This document shows positions 17,748 through 26,581 of a DNA stretch of 64,000 bases, one piece after another. Source of the stretch: OLB11 sp041392835 (GTDB taxonomy: Bacteria; Bacteroidota; Bacteroidia; Chitinophagales; Chitinophagaceae); the NCBI GenBank assembly GCA_041392835.1, contig JAWKLF010000005.1, positions 62,001 to 126,000 on the forward strand, given 5' to 3'. A program made the position numbers and the translations under genes. The notes under the pieces are model-generated. The model did no database searches. It saw only the letters and a program-made list of their open reading frames with translations, and was not told the DNA's origin. Each line of letters starts with the position of its first letter. Position 1 is the first letter of the stretch.

Positions 17748-18838
17748 TGAAATATTTTTTTATAGCAGGAGAAGCGAGTGGTGATGTGCATGCAAGCCAC
17801 GTAATACATGAAATAAAAAAAATAGATGAACAAGCATATTTTGTTGCTTGGGGTGGAAAAGCCATGCAAGCTAAAGGTGCTAAAATCTTAAAGTCAATCG
17901 AGGATTTAGCTTTTATGGGTTTTACAGAAGTTATAAAAAATGCATGGACTATTCGAAATAATTTTAAAACAATTAAGCGTGATATTAAAAAAACAAATCC
18001 AGATGTATTGGTCTTTGTTGACTATCCGGGGTTTAATTTAAGAGTAGCAAAGTGGGCAAAAGAACAGGGGTATAAAACAGCATATTATATCTTGCCCAAA
18101 GTATGGGCATGGAAAGAATCTAGGATCAAAAAAATAAATAAATACATAGACGAAAAGTTGTCCATCTTGCCATTTGAAAAAGATTTTTTTGCTAAAAAAA
18201 ATATTGACATTCACTATGTAGGCAATCCTAGTGCTGAGCAAATAAACAAGTTGGATTTGACATCAGTCAAAAAGGAAAAAAATATTGTTTTACTTCCAGG
18301 TAGTCGAGTGCAAGAAATAAAAAGCATGTTGCCCATCATGTTAGAAGCTGCGCAACAATACAATGAATACAAAGTGCATATAGCGCAAGCTCCCAATTTG
18401 CCCATACATGTTTATACACCATATATACAACAACATGATGTGCAAATGCATCAAGGCAAGACCTTTGAATTATTAAAACAGGCTAGTGTGGCCATCGTAA
18501 CATCTGGTACAGCCACTTTAGAAACAGCATTGCTCAAGGTGCCACAAGTAGTTTGTTACAAAACAAACTTTATTACCTATTTCGTGGCCAAAACTGTACT
18601 TAGAATCAAGTATATATCATTAGTCAATCTGATTTTGGACGCTCCATGCGTTAAAGAATTAATTCAAGCCGATTGCAATGCAAAGCGTGTTCAACAAGAA
18701 ATAGATGCATTATTAAAACATACAACATACAAAGATCATATGTTGTTTCAGTACCATCAGCTTGAATCAGTATTGAGTGAATATCAAGCTAGTCAAAAAA
18801 GCGCATCAATTATATACGCACTAGCTTCTAAAAAATAA
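17747..18838 (+). CDS. lpxB: Lipid-A-disaccharide synthase
   Basis: LpxB (GT19) joins UDP-2,3-diacylglucosamine and lipid X into the lipid A disaccharide at the inner membrane. The start FFIAGEASGDVHA is the family signature; FVDYPGFNLRVAKWAK, YILPKVWAWKESR, YVGNPS and LLPGSRVQEI follow in order, and the donor-site SGTATLETAL is near residue 253. The product has 363 residues. The start is GTG at 17747, overlapping the previous stop. It shows that the cell makes lipid A. Its 3' end overlaps the last 18 bases of a small minus-strand gene. Confidence 0.95.
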   Translation: MKYFFIAGEASGDVHASHVIHEIKKIDEQAYFVAWGGKAMQAKGAKILKSIEDLAFMGFTEVIKNAWTIRNNFKTIKRDIKKTNPDVLVFVDYPGFNLRVAKWAKEQGYKTAYYILPKVWAWKESRIKKINKYIDEKLSILPFEKDFFAKKNIDIHYVGNPSAEQINKLDLTSVKKEKNIVLLPGSRVQEIKSMLPIMLEAAQQYNEYKVHIAQAPNLPIHVYTPYIQQHDVQMHQGKTFELLKQASVAIVTSGTATLETALLKVPQVVCYKTNFITYFVAKTVLRIKYISLVNLILDAPCVKELIQADCNAKRVQQEIDALLKHTTYKDHMLFQYHQLESVLSEYQASQKSASIIYALASKK

Positions 18839-18997
18839 TTTTATTATTAAAAGAATAAGCGCAGCTAAAAACATAAATATGGATATTCTATTCATACCAT
18901 GCATGAACTTTATATTCAAATTATGAGGAGCATCTGGCTCTCTTTTTTTTAAAAATAAATACTGAGAAATTTGTTGCCAAAAGCTTGGTTGCTTCAT
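18821..18997 (-). CDS. Small single-pass membrane protein (DUF6728-like)
   Basis: A 58-codon gene, below usual ORF length cut-offs. The protein begins MKQPSFWQQISQYLFLKKRE. A polar stretch (PDAPHNLNIKFMHGMNRIS) follows, then one hydrophobic helix (about residues 38-54) and a basic end. The layout of an aromatic N-terminus, an N-L-x-x-K-x-M-H-G-x-N-R-I-S motif and one membrane span resembles the small DUF6728 proteins of Bacteroidota as I remember them; this was not checked by search. The stop lies inside the lpxB 3' end in a tail-to-tail arrangement. The role is unknown. Confidence 0.65.
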   Translation of the reverse strand: MKQPSFWQQISQYLFLKKREPDAPHNLNIKFMHGMNRISIFMFLAALILLIIKLFFRS

Positions 18998-19070
18998 ATT
19001 TTATCCATTCATTGAGAGATAAAGATAAAAATAGTAAAATCAAAGTGATTTGAGCAATAGCCTAAATCTT

Positions 19071-19180
19071 ATACCGACTATGCTGCTGCACAGAGCAAAA
19101 AATTGGTCTTAATCCGAATATGCTCAGGATAAAATAGCAATAAGCCACTCTTAAAATTGGTCTGAAACTTAATTAGGTTT
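19071..19180. repeat. Intergenic repeat, copy 2
   Basis: It shares ordered blocks with 5829-5935: ATACCGA-TAT-CT-CTG at the left, AAAAAATTGG-CT in the middle and CCACTCT-AAAATTGG-CTGAAAC at the right. The spacing is slightly longer here. It is non-coding. Confidence 0.5.
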
Positions 19181-19575
19181 AGAATTACTATGGCAAATAC
19201 CAATTGGGTAGCTGTTTCCCAATGTATCGGGAACTTTGGTATAATGTACAGATAAGGCTAAATATAAATTATATCCTTTTAAAATGATAGCGTATTGCAA
19301 GTTTATGTTTATCAGCATAATATAGATGTCTAAAGCTATTAGAGCATTAGTACACCTACTATTTTTTGCATTTTACCGACATATTCTTTATTCTAAAAGT
19401 ATTTTTGATATTTAATTTTGATAGAATCACAAAATACCATTTTATTTGACATAAGAATTGATTTTAAATAGTAAAAACCAAAATTTTATTAGAGAGAATC
19501 AATAGAGAAACTTTTTTAAAAAATAATTTACTTTTTTTGTGTAAGAAATTAAATATGGTACTATCTTGTGCAAGA

Positions 19576-19606
19576 TTTGATTTAACAAATATTTTCAATA
19601 TATTTG
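19576..19606 (+). promoter_or_regulatory. Promoter of the gldKLMN operon
   Basis: TTTG (19576-19579), 19 bases, TATATTTG (19599-19606): a textbook Bacteroidota promoter. The expected start near 19613 lies 24-27 bases before the gldK ATG. Confidence 0.75.
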
Positions 19607-19636
19607 CCTTCTTATATAAAAAACTCTAATAAGTAT

Positions 19637-20929
19637 ATGATGAAACAAATTTCGATTCGATTGATTGCTGTAAGTCTGATAGCTTCTTTGTGGGGATGCG
19701 CTGGTGGTGGTAGTGGTGGATCTCAAGGTCAGCTAGTAGGTAACAATAGCAAAGTTTCTGGTATTCAATCAGCTCCTTTAGGAATGGTTTGGGTACCCTC
19801 AGGCGTCATGCACATGGGTGCAAGCGATCAAGATATCAGAAATGCATACGATGTTAAAAATCGTACAGTACAAATGATTGGGTTCTTCATGGACGCTACT
19901 GAAATAACAAATGCAGAATACCGTCAATATGTTGATTGGGTTCGAGATTCAACAGCGCATTCTATCATTGGAGATTACAAAGATTTAGACGATGGAACGC
20001 AAGTTATAGACTGGAAGAAAAAAATAAAATGGGCTACAGAAGACGTGCAAGACGCTATGGCAGCTTATTATGTGCCACCAACCGAAAGTATTTGGGGCAA
20101 AAAAGAATTTGATAATGCTAAATTACAATATCATTACGAAGCATTCGATTTCGACATGATGGCTCGTGAGTCTGGATTACATAAAGACATTTCAAGAGCA
20201 AGCTACATCAATCGTTTTGATGTACCTGCTTATCCTGATACTGCAGTATGGATGAAAATGTTTTCATATTCATACAATGAACCTATTACGCACCAATATT
20301 TTTGGCACCCTTCGTTTAATAACTATCCAGTTGTTGGTGTAAACTGGCATCAAGCCCATGCATTTTGTAATTGGAGAACATCTTTCTTGCGCAATTATAG
20401 AGATAAGAAAAAACTATATCAAGAAGGCGAATTTAGATTGCCAAGTGAAGAACAATGGGAATGGGCTGCACGAGGTGGCAGAACACAATCTCCATTTCCT
20501 TGGGGTGGTCCTTATTTAGTTAATAAAAAAGGATGTTACTTAGCAAACTTTAAACCCAACAGAGGAAACTATAGCGCAGATGGTGGTTTATATACCGTAA
20601 AAGCCGATGCATATCATCCAAATGATTATGGTTTATACAATATGAGTGGAAATGTTTCAGAATGGACATTGTCACCTTATGAAGTAGGTACATATAATAA
20701 TGTAGCTGACATGTCGCCAGATATTAAGAATAGATTGAAAGAAACAGATCCAACATGGTGGAAACGTAAAACAATCAAAGGAGGAAGCTGGAAAGATGTT
20801 GCCGCTTTCTTACAAGTTGGAAATCGTGATTATGAATTTGCAGACACTGCTAAAGCATTTATAGGATTTAGATGTATCATTCAATATATATCTCCAGCCT
20901 TAACAAACAAACCACCTAAGAAAAAATAA
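19637..20929 (+). CDS. gldK: Type IX secretion / gliding lipoprotein GldK
   Basis: GldK is an outer-membrane lipoprotein that forms the periplasmic ring of the type IX secretion system with GldN. It has a lipoprotein signal with lipobox Cys at about residue 21 (IASLWGC), then a Gly/Ser-rich linker. A formylglycine-generating-enzyme-like (SUMF1) domain runs from about residue 45 (GMVWVPSG) to the end, including GVNWHQAHAFCNWR, RLPSEEQWEWAARGG, NMSGNVSEWT and GFRCI. In GldK this fold is structural. Two adjacent ATG codons (19637, 19640) are possible starts; the in-frame TTG at 19604 overlaps the promoter. gldL follows after 32 bases. Confidence 0.93.
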   Translation: MMKQISIRLIAVSLIASLWGCAGGGSGGSQGQLVGNNSKVSGIQSAPLGMVWVPSGVMHMGASDQDIRNAYDVKNRTVQMIGFFMDATEITNAEYRQYVDWVRDSTAHSIIGDYKDLDDGTQVIDWKKKIKWATEDVQDAMAAYYVPPTESIWGKKEFDNAKLQYHYEAFDFDMMARESGLHKDISRASYINRFDVPAYPDTAVWMKMFSYSYNEPITHQYFWHPSFNNYPVVGVNWHQAHAFCNWRTSFLRNYRDKKKLYQEGEFRLPSEEQWEWAARGGRTQSPFPWGGPYLVNKKGCYLANFKPNRGNYSADGGLYTVKADAYHPNDYGLYNMSGNVSEWTLSPYEVGTYNNVADMSPDIKNRLKETDPTWWKRKTIKGGSWKDVAAFLQVGNRDYEFADTAKAFIGFRCIIQYISPALTNKPPKKK

Positions 20930-20961
20930 TAAAATTATATACATAAAAAATAAATAAAAGA

Positions 20962-21804
20962 ATGAAATCATTAGCCTTATTTTTTGAGTCAACAACAGGA
21001 AAATATGTAAAAAACCTAATCATTGGGTTAGGAGCATCTGTGGTATTAATTGGAGCGCTTGCCAAACTAGAGCACTGGGAAATTGCAGGTACCATGCTAA
21101 CAGTAGGGATGCTTACAGAAGCATTTATATTTGCACTTTTGGGTATTTTACCTCCACATAAAGATTATTATTGGGAAAAATTCTATCCTGGAATTGACGA
21201 AAATCCACATTTGGAAGCCTATCGAAAAGGTGTCAAATTTCAACCTACATCGGTTGTTGCTCCTGGTATAGGTGGTGGTGGTTCATCTTCTACAGCTGCT
21301 ATGGACAAAATGCTTGAAGAAGCAAACATGAATCCAGCAAATATTAAAAAATTAAGCGAAAATTTTCAACGCTTTGGAGATTCTGTAAATCAAGTAAAAG
21401 ATATTACACATGTAGCAAGTGCTACTAATGAATATGCTGGCAAAGCAAGAGAAGCGGCAACAGCACTTGGCCAAATGAAAGATACATTTGTAGGGGCTAC
21501 AAGTACACTATCTTCATTCAATAATGCAGCTGAAGAAACGTCAAAGTTTCATAACCAAGTTACAGTATTGACAAAGAACTTAGGAGCACTTAATCAAATA
21601 TATGAAGTAGAATTGCAAGATGCTAATAACCATCTTAAAGCTATGAATAAATTCTATAGCAACTTAGTAAACGCTTCAGAAGCCATGCAAAATAGTGCTG
21701 ATGATGCAAATCGTGCAAAAGATCAAATTGGTTTATTAGCTAAAAACTTAGGTACTTTAAATCAAATATATGGCAATATGTTAAGCGCTATGCAAGGCAG
21801 ATAA
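20962..21804 (+). CDS. gldL: Type IX secretion / gliding motor protein GldL
   Basis: GldL is the inner-membrane stator that, with GldM, converts proton-motive force into rotation driving secretion and gliding. Two membrane helices lie at about residues 17-34 and 42-62, with a conserved Glu in the second (MLTEAFIFALLG, residue 53) of the kind implicated in proton coupling. The motif LPPHKDYYWEKFYPG follows. The cytoplasmic part is long, helical and Asn/Ala-rich, with two similar copies of KNLG-LNQIY near its end. At 280 residues it is somewhat longer than F. johnsoniae GldL. It lies between gldK and gldM. Confidence 0.95.
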   Translation: MKSLALFFESTTGKYVKNLIIGLGASVVLIGALAKLEHWEIAGTMLTVGMLTEAFIFALLGILPPHKDYYWEKFYPGIDENPHLEAYRKGVKFQPTSVVAPGIGGGGSSSTAAMDKMLEEANMNPANIKKLSENFQRFGDSVNQVKDITHVASATNEYAGKAREAATALGQMKDTFVGATSTLSSFNNAAEETSKFHNQVTVLTKNLGALNQIYEVELQDANNHLKAMNKFYSNLVNASEAMQNSADDANRAKDQIGLLAKNLGTLNQIYGNMLSAMQGR

Positions 21805-21872
21805 TAGCCTTGGCCTTTAACAATATTGTATTCAATAAATAAAATATTCAATTCTAAAATAATTTATAGAGA

Positions 21873-23519
21873 ATGTCTTTACCTAAAGAACCGAGGCAGT
21901 TAATGATTAACCTAATGTATTTAGTGTTAACCGCTTTATTGGCCATGAATGTATCGAGTGAAATATTAAACGCTTTTAAAATTATAGGGAAAAGCATTAA
22001 TACTTCAAATAAAGCAACATCAGATAGAAATAAAGCTGTAACAGAAGGCTTTGATAAATACATATCAGACCCCAAAACAAATGCCGAAAAGAAAAAGAAA
22101 GTGAGTGAAGCCCTATTATTGGCTAATGAAGTAAATTCAAAGACGGATGCTATAGTTGCTGAAATACAAAAGTATAAACAATTAATTATTGATAAATCAG
22201 GTGGTATTGACCCAGCTACTGGCGAAATAGCACAAATAGAAAATTTAGACGCCTCTTCCTTTATTATGATTAAACAAGGTAATGGTTCTAAATTATTAAA
22301 TACCTTAAAACAATTCAAAGACGATATAGCTGGTTTAGTACCCATAGATGAAACACGTATGGTGGCTCCAGGCAATGGTAATAATCCTGCCATTTACAAT
22401 ATTTTACCTCTCAATTTTGATGTAGAAAAATCAGATAATAACCCCAATGGTGATTGGAGCCATGCAAACTTTCATATGACTCCTACTATAGCTGGAGTAA
22501 CATTATTAGATAAATATATTAGTGATGTGAGAGCTTCGCAATCAGCTGCATTAGATAATATATGGTCTTTGGCTACAGGAGAAAAAGTAGATAAAGTACA
22601 TACCCAACCTCGTCCATTCAATGACTATGCTATTATCGTATCTGCTGATAATAATTTTGTTTTGCCCGGTGAAAAATATCATGCTCGCGTGATGATGGGA
22701 ACATATAATAAGAAAATGAATAATCTGTCTTTTACAGTAAATGGTAGAACGATTACCCCTGTAGAAGGTGTAGCAGATTATTCCGAAATAGCAAATGCAG
22801 TGGGGCAGCGTAATATATCTGTAACGGCAAGTTTTAATGATACTATACCAGGCACAAAAACTGTTCAGCGTAGAACTATTACACTACCCAAACCCGCTAC
22901 CTACTATGTAGGAGAGGCACAAGCATCTATCTCTTTAGACAAAATGAATGTTATGTATGTAGGACTTGAGAATCCTATAACCGTAGCGGCCTCTGGTGTA
23001 CCTGCCAATGCTATTTCATTATCAACCGAAAATTGTACCTTGAATAAAACAGATGGCATAGGAAAATATACCTCTACAGTAACAAAGCCAGGTTCAAAAG
23101 CAAAAATAACACTAAGTGGAAAATTGGCTGATGGTACTACTAAAACCTTTGGTACTTACGAGTATAGAGTAAAAATTGTACCAAGCCCTTATCCCATGAT
23201 TGCACAAAAAAGAGGTGGTACTATAGCTGCCAATGCTTTGAAAGCTCAAGAAGTAGTGTTTGCCAAATTGGAAGATTTTGTTTATGATTTAGATTTCCCT
23301 GTGGTTTCATTTTCTGTGGCTTATCAAGCTAAAAATGGAACCTATGACGAAGCTGTTTCAAATTCAAGATATTTATCTGGCCCTCAAGCAAATGCACAAG
23401 TAAAAGATATACTTGCTAAATTGCGCCCTGGAGATAGAATTTACTTTGAGAATATTAGGGCAAAAGCACCAGATGGAATAAGAAATATAGGAACTGTTAG
23501 TTTTTTAATTAATAATTAA
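21873..23519 (+). CDS. gldM: Type IX secretion / gliding protein GldM
   Basis: GldM spans the periplasm, with one N-terminal membrane helix (about residues 11-27, LMINLMYLVLTALLAMNVS) interacting with GldL, and four extracytoplasmic domains reaching the GldK/GldN ring. The N-terminus SLPKEPRQLMINLMYLVLTA is the family signature. The 548 residues match the expected length. It begins 68 bases after gldL and ends 25 bases before gldN. No disruption was seen, so the motor is probably functional. Confidence 0.95.
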   Translation: MSLPKEPRQLMINLMYLVLTALLAMNVSSEILNAFKIIGKSINTSNKATSDRNKAVTEGFDKYISDPKTNAEKKKKVSEALLLANEVNSKTDAIVAEIQKYKQLIIDKSGGIDPATGEIAQIENLDASSFIMIKQGNGSKLLNTLKQFKDDIAGLVPIDETRMVAPGNGNNPAIYNILPLNFDVEKSDNNPNGDWSHANFHMTPTIAGVTLLDKYISDVRASQSAALDNIWSLATGEKVDKVHTQPRPFNDYAIIVSADNNFVLPGEKYHARVMMGTYNKKMNNLSFTVNGRTITPVEGVADYSEIANAVGQRNISVTASFNDTIPGTKTVQRRTITLPKPATYYVGEAQASISLDKMNVMYVGLENPITVAASGVPANAISLSTENCTLNKTDGIGKYTSTVTKPGSKAKITLSGKLADGTTKTFGTYEYRVKIVPSPYPMIAQKRGGTIAANALKAQEVVFAKLEDFVYDLDFPVVSFSVAYQAKNGTYDEAVSNSRYLSGPQANAQVKDILAKLRPGDRIYFENIRAKAPDGIRNIGTVSFLINN

Positions 23520-23544
23520 TAACTTTACGCAAGAAAAAATAACT

Positions 23545-24468
23545 ATGAGATCAGTATATAAAAAAATCGCCCTTTTTGCGTTTGCTTGCTTAGCATACTC
23601 CTATAGCTATGCACAGCCTGGAACGCCTCCTGGAACTCCAGTAAACCCAGACCCTTCCGTTAATGGCGGAACTGCAGATATAGTAAGCGAATATTGGAAA
23701 CCTTCTTTAGTAAAAGATGGAGTAATAGATCGTGAAGAGCATAATAACTATGTAAGACCTTGGCAACCTATTCGTGAGGCCGATGTACTATGGAAAAAAA
23801 GAGTATGGCGAGAAATAGATGCTCGTCAGAAACAAAATTTAGCAATGCGCTATCCTGGCGATGAGTATAGCGGTGGTGGTATGTATATAGAAATATTAAT
23901 GGATGCTATTAAAAAAGGTAAAATTACTGCCTATGCAGATGACCGTTTTTCATCACCATTATCTGTTGAAGATGTATTGCAAAAAGTAACGGGTACTAAT
24001 GATACTATTCCGGTAGAATTAGCCAATGGTGAGATAGAATATAGAATTATTACTAAGAGCTTTAATCTTGATAATGTAACCAAATTTAGAGTCAAAGAAG
24101 ACTGGATATTTGATAAAAATGTAGGTCGTATGCAAGTACGTATTATTGGCATAGCCCCATACTTAGATCGTTTAAATGAAGACGGTTCATTTAGAGGTTC
24201 ATTACCAATGTTTTGGCTCTATTATCCTGACTTAAGAAATATTAATGCCCGTTACGAAGTGTATAATCCAGAAAATGATATTTATAGAATTACTTGGGAC
24301 GATTTCTTTGAAAAGCGTATTTTCTCAAGCTATATCATAAAATCTACTATTAATAATAATTTCCAAGAAGATATAATGGTTAGAAAACAAGGAGTAGATA
24401 AATTATTAGAATCTGAGCGTTTGCAAGAAAAATTATTTAATTTAGAGCATGACCTTTGGGTTTATTAG
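23545..24468 (+). CDS. gldN: Type IX secretion / gliding protein GldN
   Basis: GldN (PorN homologue) is a periplasmic component binding GldK and the GldM C-terminus. It has a Sec signal peptide ending near AYSYSYAQ, a short Pro-rich region and then the conserved domain with VWREIDARQKQN, EDWIFDKNVGRMQVRIIGIAP and PMFWLYYPDLR. The product has 307 residues. It is the last gene of the operon; a bidirectional hairpin terminator follows. Confidence 0.94.
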   Translation: MRSVYKKIALFAFACLAYSYSYAQPGTPPGTPVNPDPSVNGGTADIVSEYWKPSLVKDGVIDREEHNNYVRPWQPIREADVLWKKRVWREIDARQKQNLAMRYPGDEYSGGGMYIEILMDAIKKGKITAYADDRFSSPLSVEDVLQKVTGTNDTIPVELANGEIEYRIITKSFNLDNVTKFRVKEDWIFDKNVGRMQVRIIGIAPYLDRLNEDGSFRGSLPMFWLYYPDLRNINARYEVYNPENDIYRITWDDFFEKRIFSSYIIKSTINNNFQEDIMVRKQGVDKLLESERLQEKLFNLEHDLWVY

Positions 24469-24487
24469 TATATGAACTAAAACTATT

Positions 24488-24516
24488 TAAAAACCACCTT
24501 TTAGGTGGTTTTTTTA
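24488..24516 (+). terminator. Terminator between gldN and ispE
   Basis: AAAACCACCT, a loop, AGGTGGTTTT and T7 on the plus strand, with A runs on the other side. It can serve gldN and the converging ispE, whose stop it overlaps. Confidence 0.88.
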
Positions 24517-25335
24517 TTGTGTAAAATATACGTTACAGTCAGAAAACACTTTGCTTATGTCATGTTTACAAAAATTTTTTTTATCAAAAAAAGCATAATA
24601 ACTACTGCCACTACCGCTCATAGAGGCATATAAAGCATCTAATGAATAGAGTTTTTGTCGAATTTCTTTTAGCTGTGGGTAATGATTTTCAATCGGAGAT
24701 TGAAAATCATTAATTAATATATCGCGCCACGATACTATAGGTTTTTGAATAACCTCTAAAATAGAGTTTGAAGGCTTTTGTGCACTTAGTTGAGAAAAAG
24801 CCCAAGCTGTACTAATATGAATTTTAGGTTTAACAATAATAAGTGTATAAGCCGATAAATCTAACGAAATAGGACTTAGTTTTTCACCTTGCCCTGTTGC
24901 AAAACATGGCGTATTATATATAAAAAAAGGACAATCACTACCTAGTGATAGTGCATATTCAAGCAATTTCTCTTTTGGAATTTTAAGTTGAAAATATTTA
25001 TTCAACATCATAAGCATAAAACTACCATCAGCAGATCCACCTCCTAAGCCAGCGCCACTTGGTATTTTTTTCAATAGTTGTATATTAAGAGCAGGAATTG
25101 TGGGGTGTTTTTTTTGAAGTAAATCATAGGCCTTCCATACTGTATTTTCTTCTGTATTTATTAATGTCTCTTCATCAGAATAGAGTGCAAAAGAAGTCTT
25201 ATTTGAAACTATAAATTCCAAGCAATCAAACAGGGCTATAGGATAAAATATAGTTTCGAGGTCATGAAAACCATCCTCACGCTTTTTTACAACAGAAAGC
25301 CCAAGATTAATCTTGGCATTAGGAAATTGTATCAT
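24514..25335 (-). CDS. ispE: 4-diphosphocytidyl-2-C-methyl-D-erythritol kinase
   Basis: IspE is the GHMP-family kinase of the MEP pathway of isoprenoid synthesis, phosphorylating CDP-methylerythritol. It starts with the typical FPNAKINLGLSV, has the GHMP ATP loop PSGAGLGGGSAD at residues 92-103, LGSDCPFF in the middle and the C-terminal MSGSGSSYYAFF motif. The product has 273 residues. It lies downstream of the hibernation factor gene but is separated from it by a terminator. Confidence 0.94.
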   Translation of the reverse strand: MIQFPNAKINLGLSVVKKREDGFHDLETIFYPIALFDCLEFIVSNKTSFALYSDEETLINTEENTVWKAYDLLQKKHPTIPALNIQLLKKIPSGAGLGGGSADGSFMLMMLNKYFQLKIPKEKLLEYALSLGSDCPFFIYNTPCFATGQGEKLSPISLDLSAYTLIIVKPKIHISTAWAFSQLSAQKPSNSILEVIQKPIVSWRDILINDFQSPIENHYPQLKEIRQKLYSLDALYASMSGSGSSYYAFFDKKNFCKHDISKVFSDCNVYFTQ

Positions 25336-25347
25336 AGAATATAGAAA

Positions 25348-25372
25348 AAAGAGGCTCTGAAGGAGCCTCTTT
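25348..25372 (-). terminator. Terminator downstream of the hibernation factor gene
   Basis: AAAGAGGCTC ... GAGCCTCTTT with a T run in the minus-strand direction, just after the stop at 25377 and before the ispE start. Confidence 0.88.
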
Positions 25373-25376
25373 ACAA

Positions 25377-25679
25377 TTAATGAGCTGTAATTTTTTCTTT
25401 GTAACTTTTAATTTGGTCTATAACAGATTTTAAAGCAAGATCAAATGATTCTTCAAATTGCTTTGATTCATGCTTTACAAAAAAGGTATGCTTTGGAATA
25501 TGTACTTTTATTTCAGCTACCTTATCCTTTATGTGGTGAACAATATTATCAACTTTTAGAAAAACGTCCACATCTACAATACTATCATGAAAAGTATTTA
25601 ATTTTTCTATTTTTTCATTTACATGATCAAGTAACTTTTTGTCAGCATCAAATCGCTGAGTCCGAATCTGAATATTCAT
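25377..25679 (-). CDS. hpf: Short-form ribosome hibernation promoting factor (HPF/RaiA family)
   Basis: The protein binds the 30S A/P-site region in stationary phase and silences or dimerises ribosomes. The 100-residue product (MNIQIRTQRFDADKKLLDHV) has the beta-alpha-beta-beta-beta-alpha S30AE layout, with KVAEIKVHIP and a C-terminal helix FEESFDLALKSVIDQIKSYKEK. It lacks the C-terminal dimerisation domain of long HPF. It forms its own unit with a terminator. Confidence 0.9.
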   Translation of the reverse strand: MNIQIRTQRFDADKKLLDHVNEKIEKLNTFHDSIVDVDVFLKVDNIVHHIKDKVAEIKVHIPKHTFFVKHESKQFEESFDLALKSVIDQIKSYKEKITAH

Positions 25680-25815
25680 TGTGTATTATTTAAGGGTGAA
25701 AAATATATTAAAGCGTTTGAAAGAACTAGTAGTACTAAGGTAATATGTGTCGTGAATATTTCAAAATAAACAATCTTAAAATATATAATTTTTTATAGAC
25801 TCTATTGATAATGTA

Positions 25816-26553
25816 TTAGACATATTCTGGTAAAATAATATCATTAAAATTTTTTAAACCTAAAAATTGAGTCTTCAATTGAAACCCCTCTCCATAGTCA
25901 ACGCCTATTTTTTTCCCCATCATAGCAGCTCTATATTTTACTTTTTCTATATAATCGTTTGCAGATATATAGGTTTTTGTATTTTCATTTTCTTGTATAA
26001 AAAATTGAGTTGTATATGCTGCTACACTTTTCATTTTAAGCTCCATGGTACTTGATATGTCAATAATAAAATGGGGCTCTAAGTAAAAGTCTTGTATGTA
26101 GTGAAATGTTTTTTTGGGTCTCCAAGGCGTTTGTTTGTTGCCATCACTATCTATTGTTTCTATTTTTGATAAGCCCGACAAAAAGCAAGCATCATGTATA
26201 AGTTGAGCTGCTTTGCCATGATCAGGATGCCTATCTTCAATTGCATTTGCCAATACTATTTTGGGTCTTAATGCTCGTAGCTGTGTTATTAATTTTAACA
26301 AAGATTCTTCATTATGCTCAAAAAATCCATCTCGCAATTTTAGATTTCCTCTATAATCAAGATTTAAAATTTCTTTTGCATGTGCTGCTTCTTGATACCT
26401 TGTTTCTACACTTCCACGACTACCTAATTCACCTTCGGTCAAATCTAATATACCTGTAGTATGTCCAATGTGTTTATGTAGTATCAGTGTGCCCGCACAC
26501 GATAATTCGGCGTCGTCTGGATGTGCAGCTATGGCTAATATGTCTAAATTCAT
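25816..26553 (-). CDS. bshB1: Bacillithiol biosynthesis deacetylase BshB1
   Basis: This LmbE-type zinc deacetylase removes acetate from GlcNAc-malate, the second step of bacillithiol synthesis. Zinc ligands are visible: His11-Pro-Asp-Asp14 (AAHPDDAELS) and His112 in HPDHGKAA. EGELGSRGS and RDGFFEH are typical of BshB1, and length (245 residues) and the VDYGEGFQLK segment near the C-terminus also fit. The organism probably uses bacillithiol as its low-molecular-weight thiol; bshA and bshC are not in the window. The gene is 28 bases downstream of the DUF4294 gene, so the two may be co-transcribed. Confidence 0.9.
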   Translation of the reverse strand: MNLDILAIAAHPDDAELSCAGTLILHKHIGHTTGILDLTEGELGSRGSVETRYQEAAHAKEILNLDYRGNLKLRDGFFEHNEESLLKLITQLRALRPKIVLANAIEDRHPDHGKAAQLIHDACFLSGLSKIETIDSDGNKQTPWRPKKTFHYIQDFYLEPHFIIDISSTMELKMKSVAAYTTQFFIQENENTKTYISANDYIEKVKYRAAMMGKKIGVDYGEGFQLKTQFLGLKNFNDIILPEYV

Positions 26554-26581
26554 GTATTAAAAATTCGGTTTAGTGTTATTT

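Larger units (their letters stand above)
18998..19636. other. Non-coding region between lpxB and gldK
   Basis: About 640 bases with no supported gene on either strand. It contains copy 2 of the intergenic repeat (19071-19180) and, at its right end, the gldK promoter. The remainder is very AT-rich, and I saw no tRNA, riboswitch or terminator fold. Confidence 0.6.

Noticed and set aside
18998..19570. Search for tRNA, riboswitch or small RNA in the lpxB-gldK gap
   Set aside because: No cloverleaf, conserved aptamer-like motif or terminator hairpin could be made out; only the dispersed repeat and a promoter are supported.
19604..19636. Upstream in-frame TTG start for gldK at 19604
   Set aside because: It overlaps the -7 element TATATTTG and would put extra polar residues before the lipoprotein signal.
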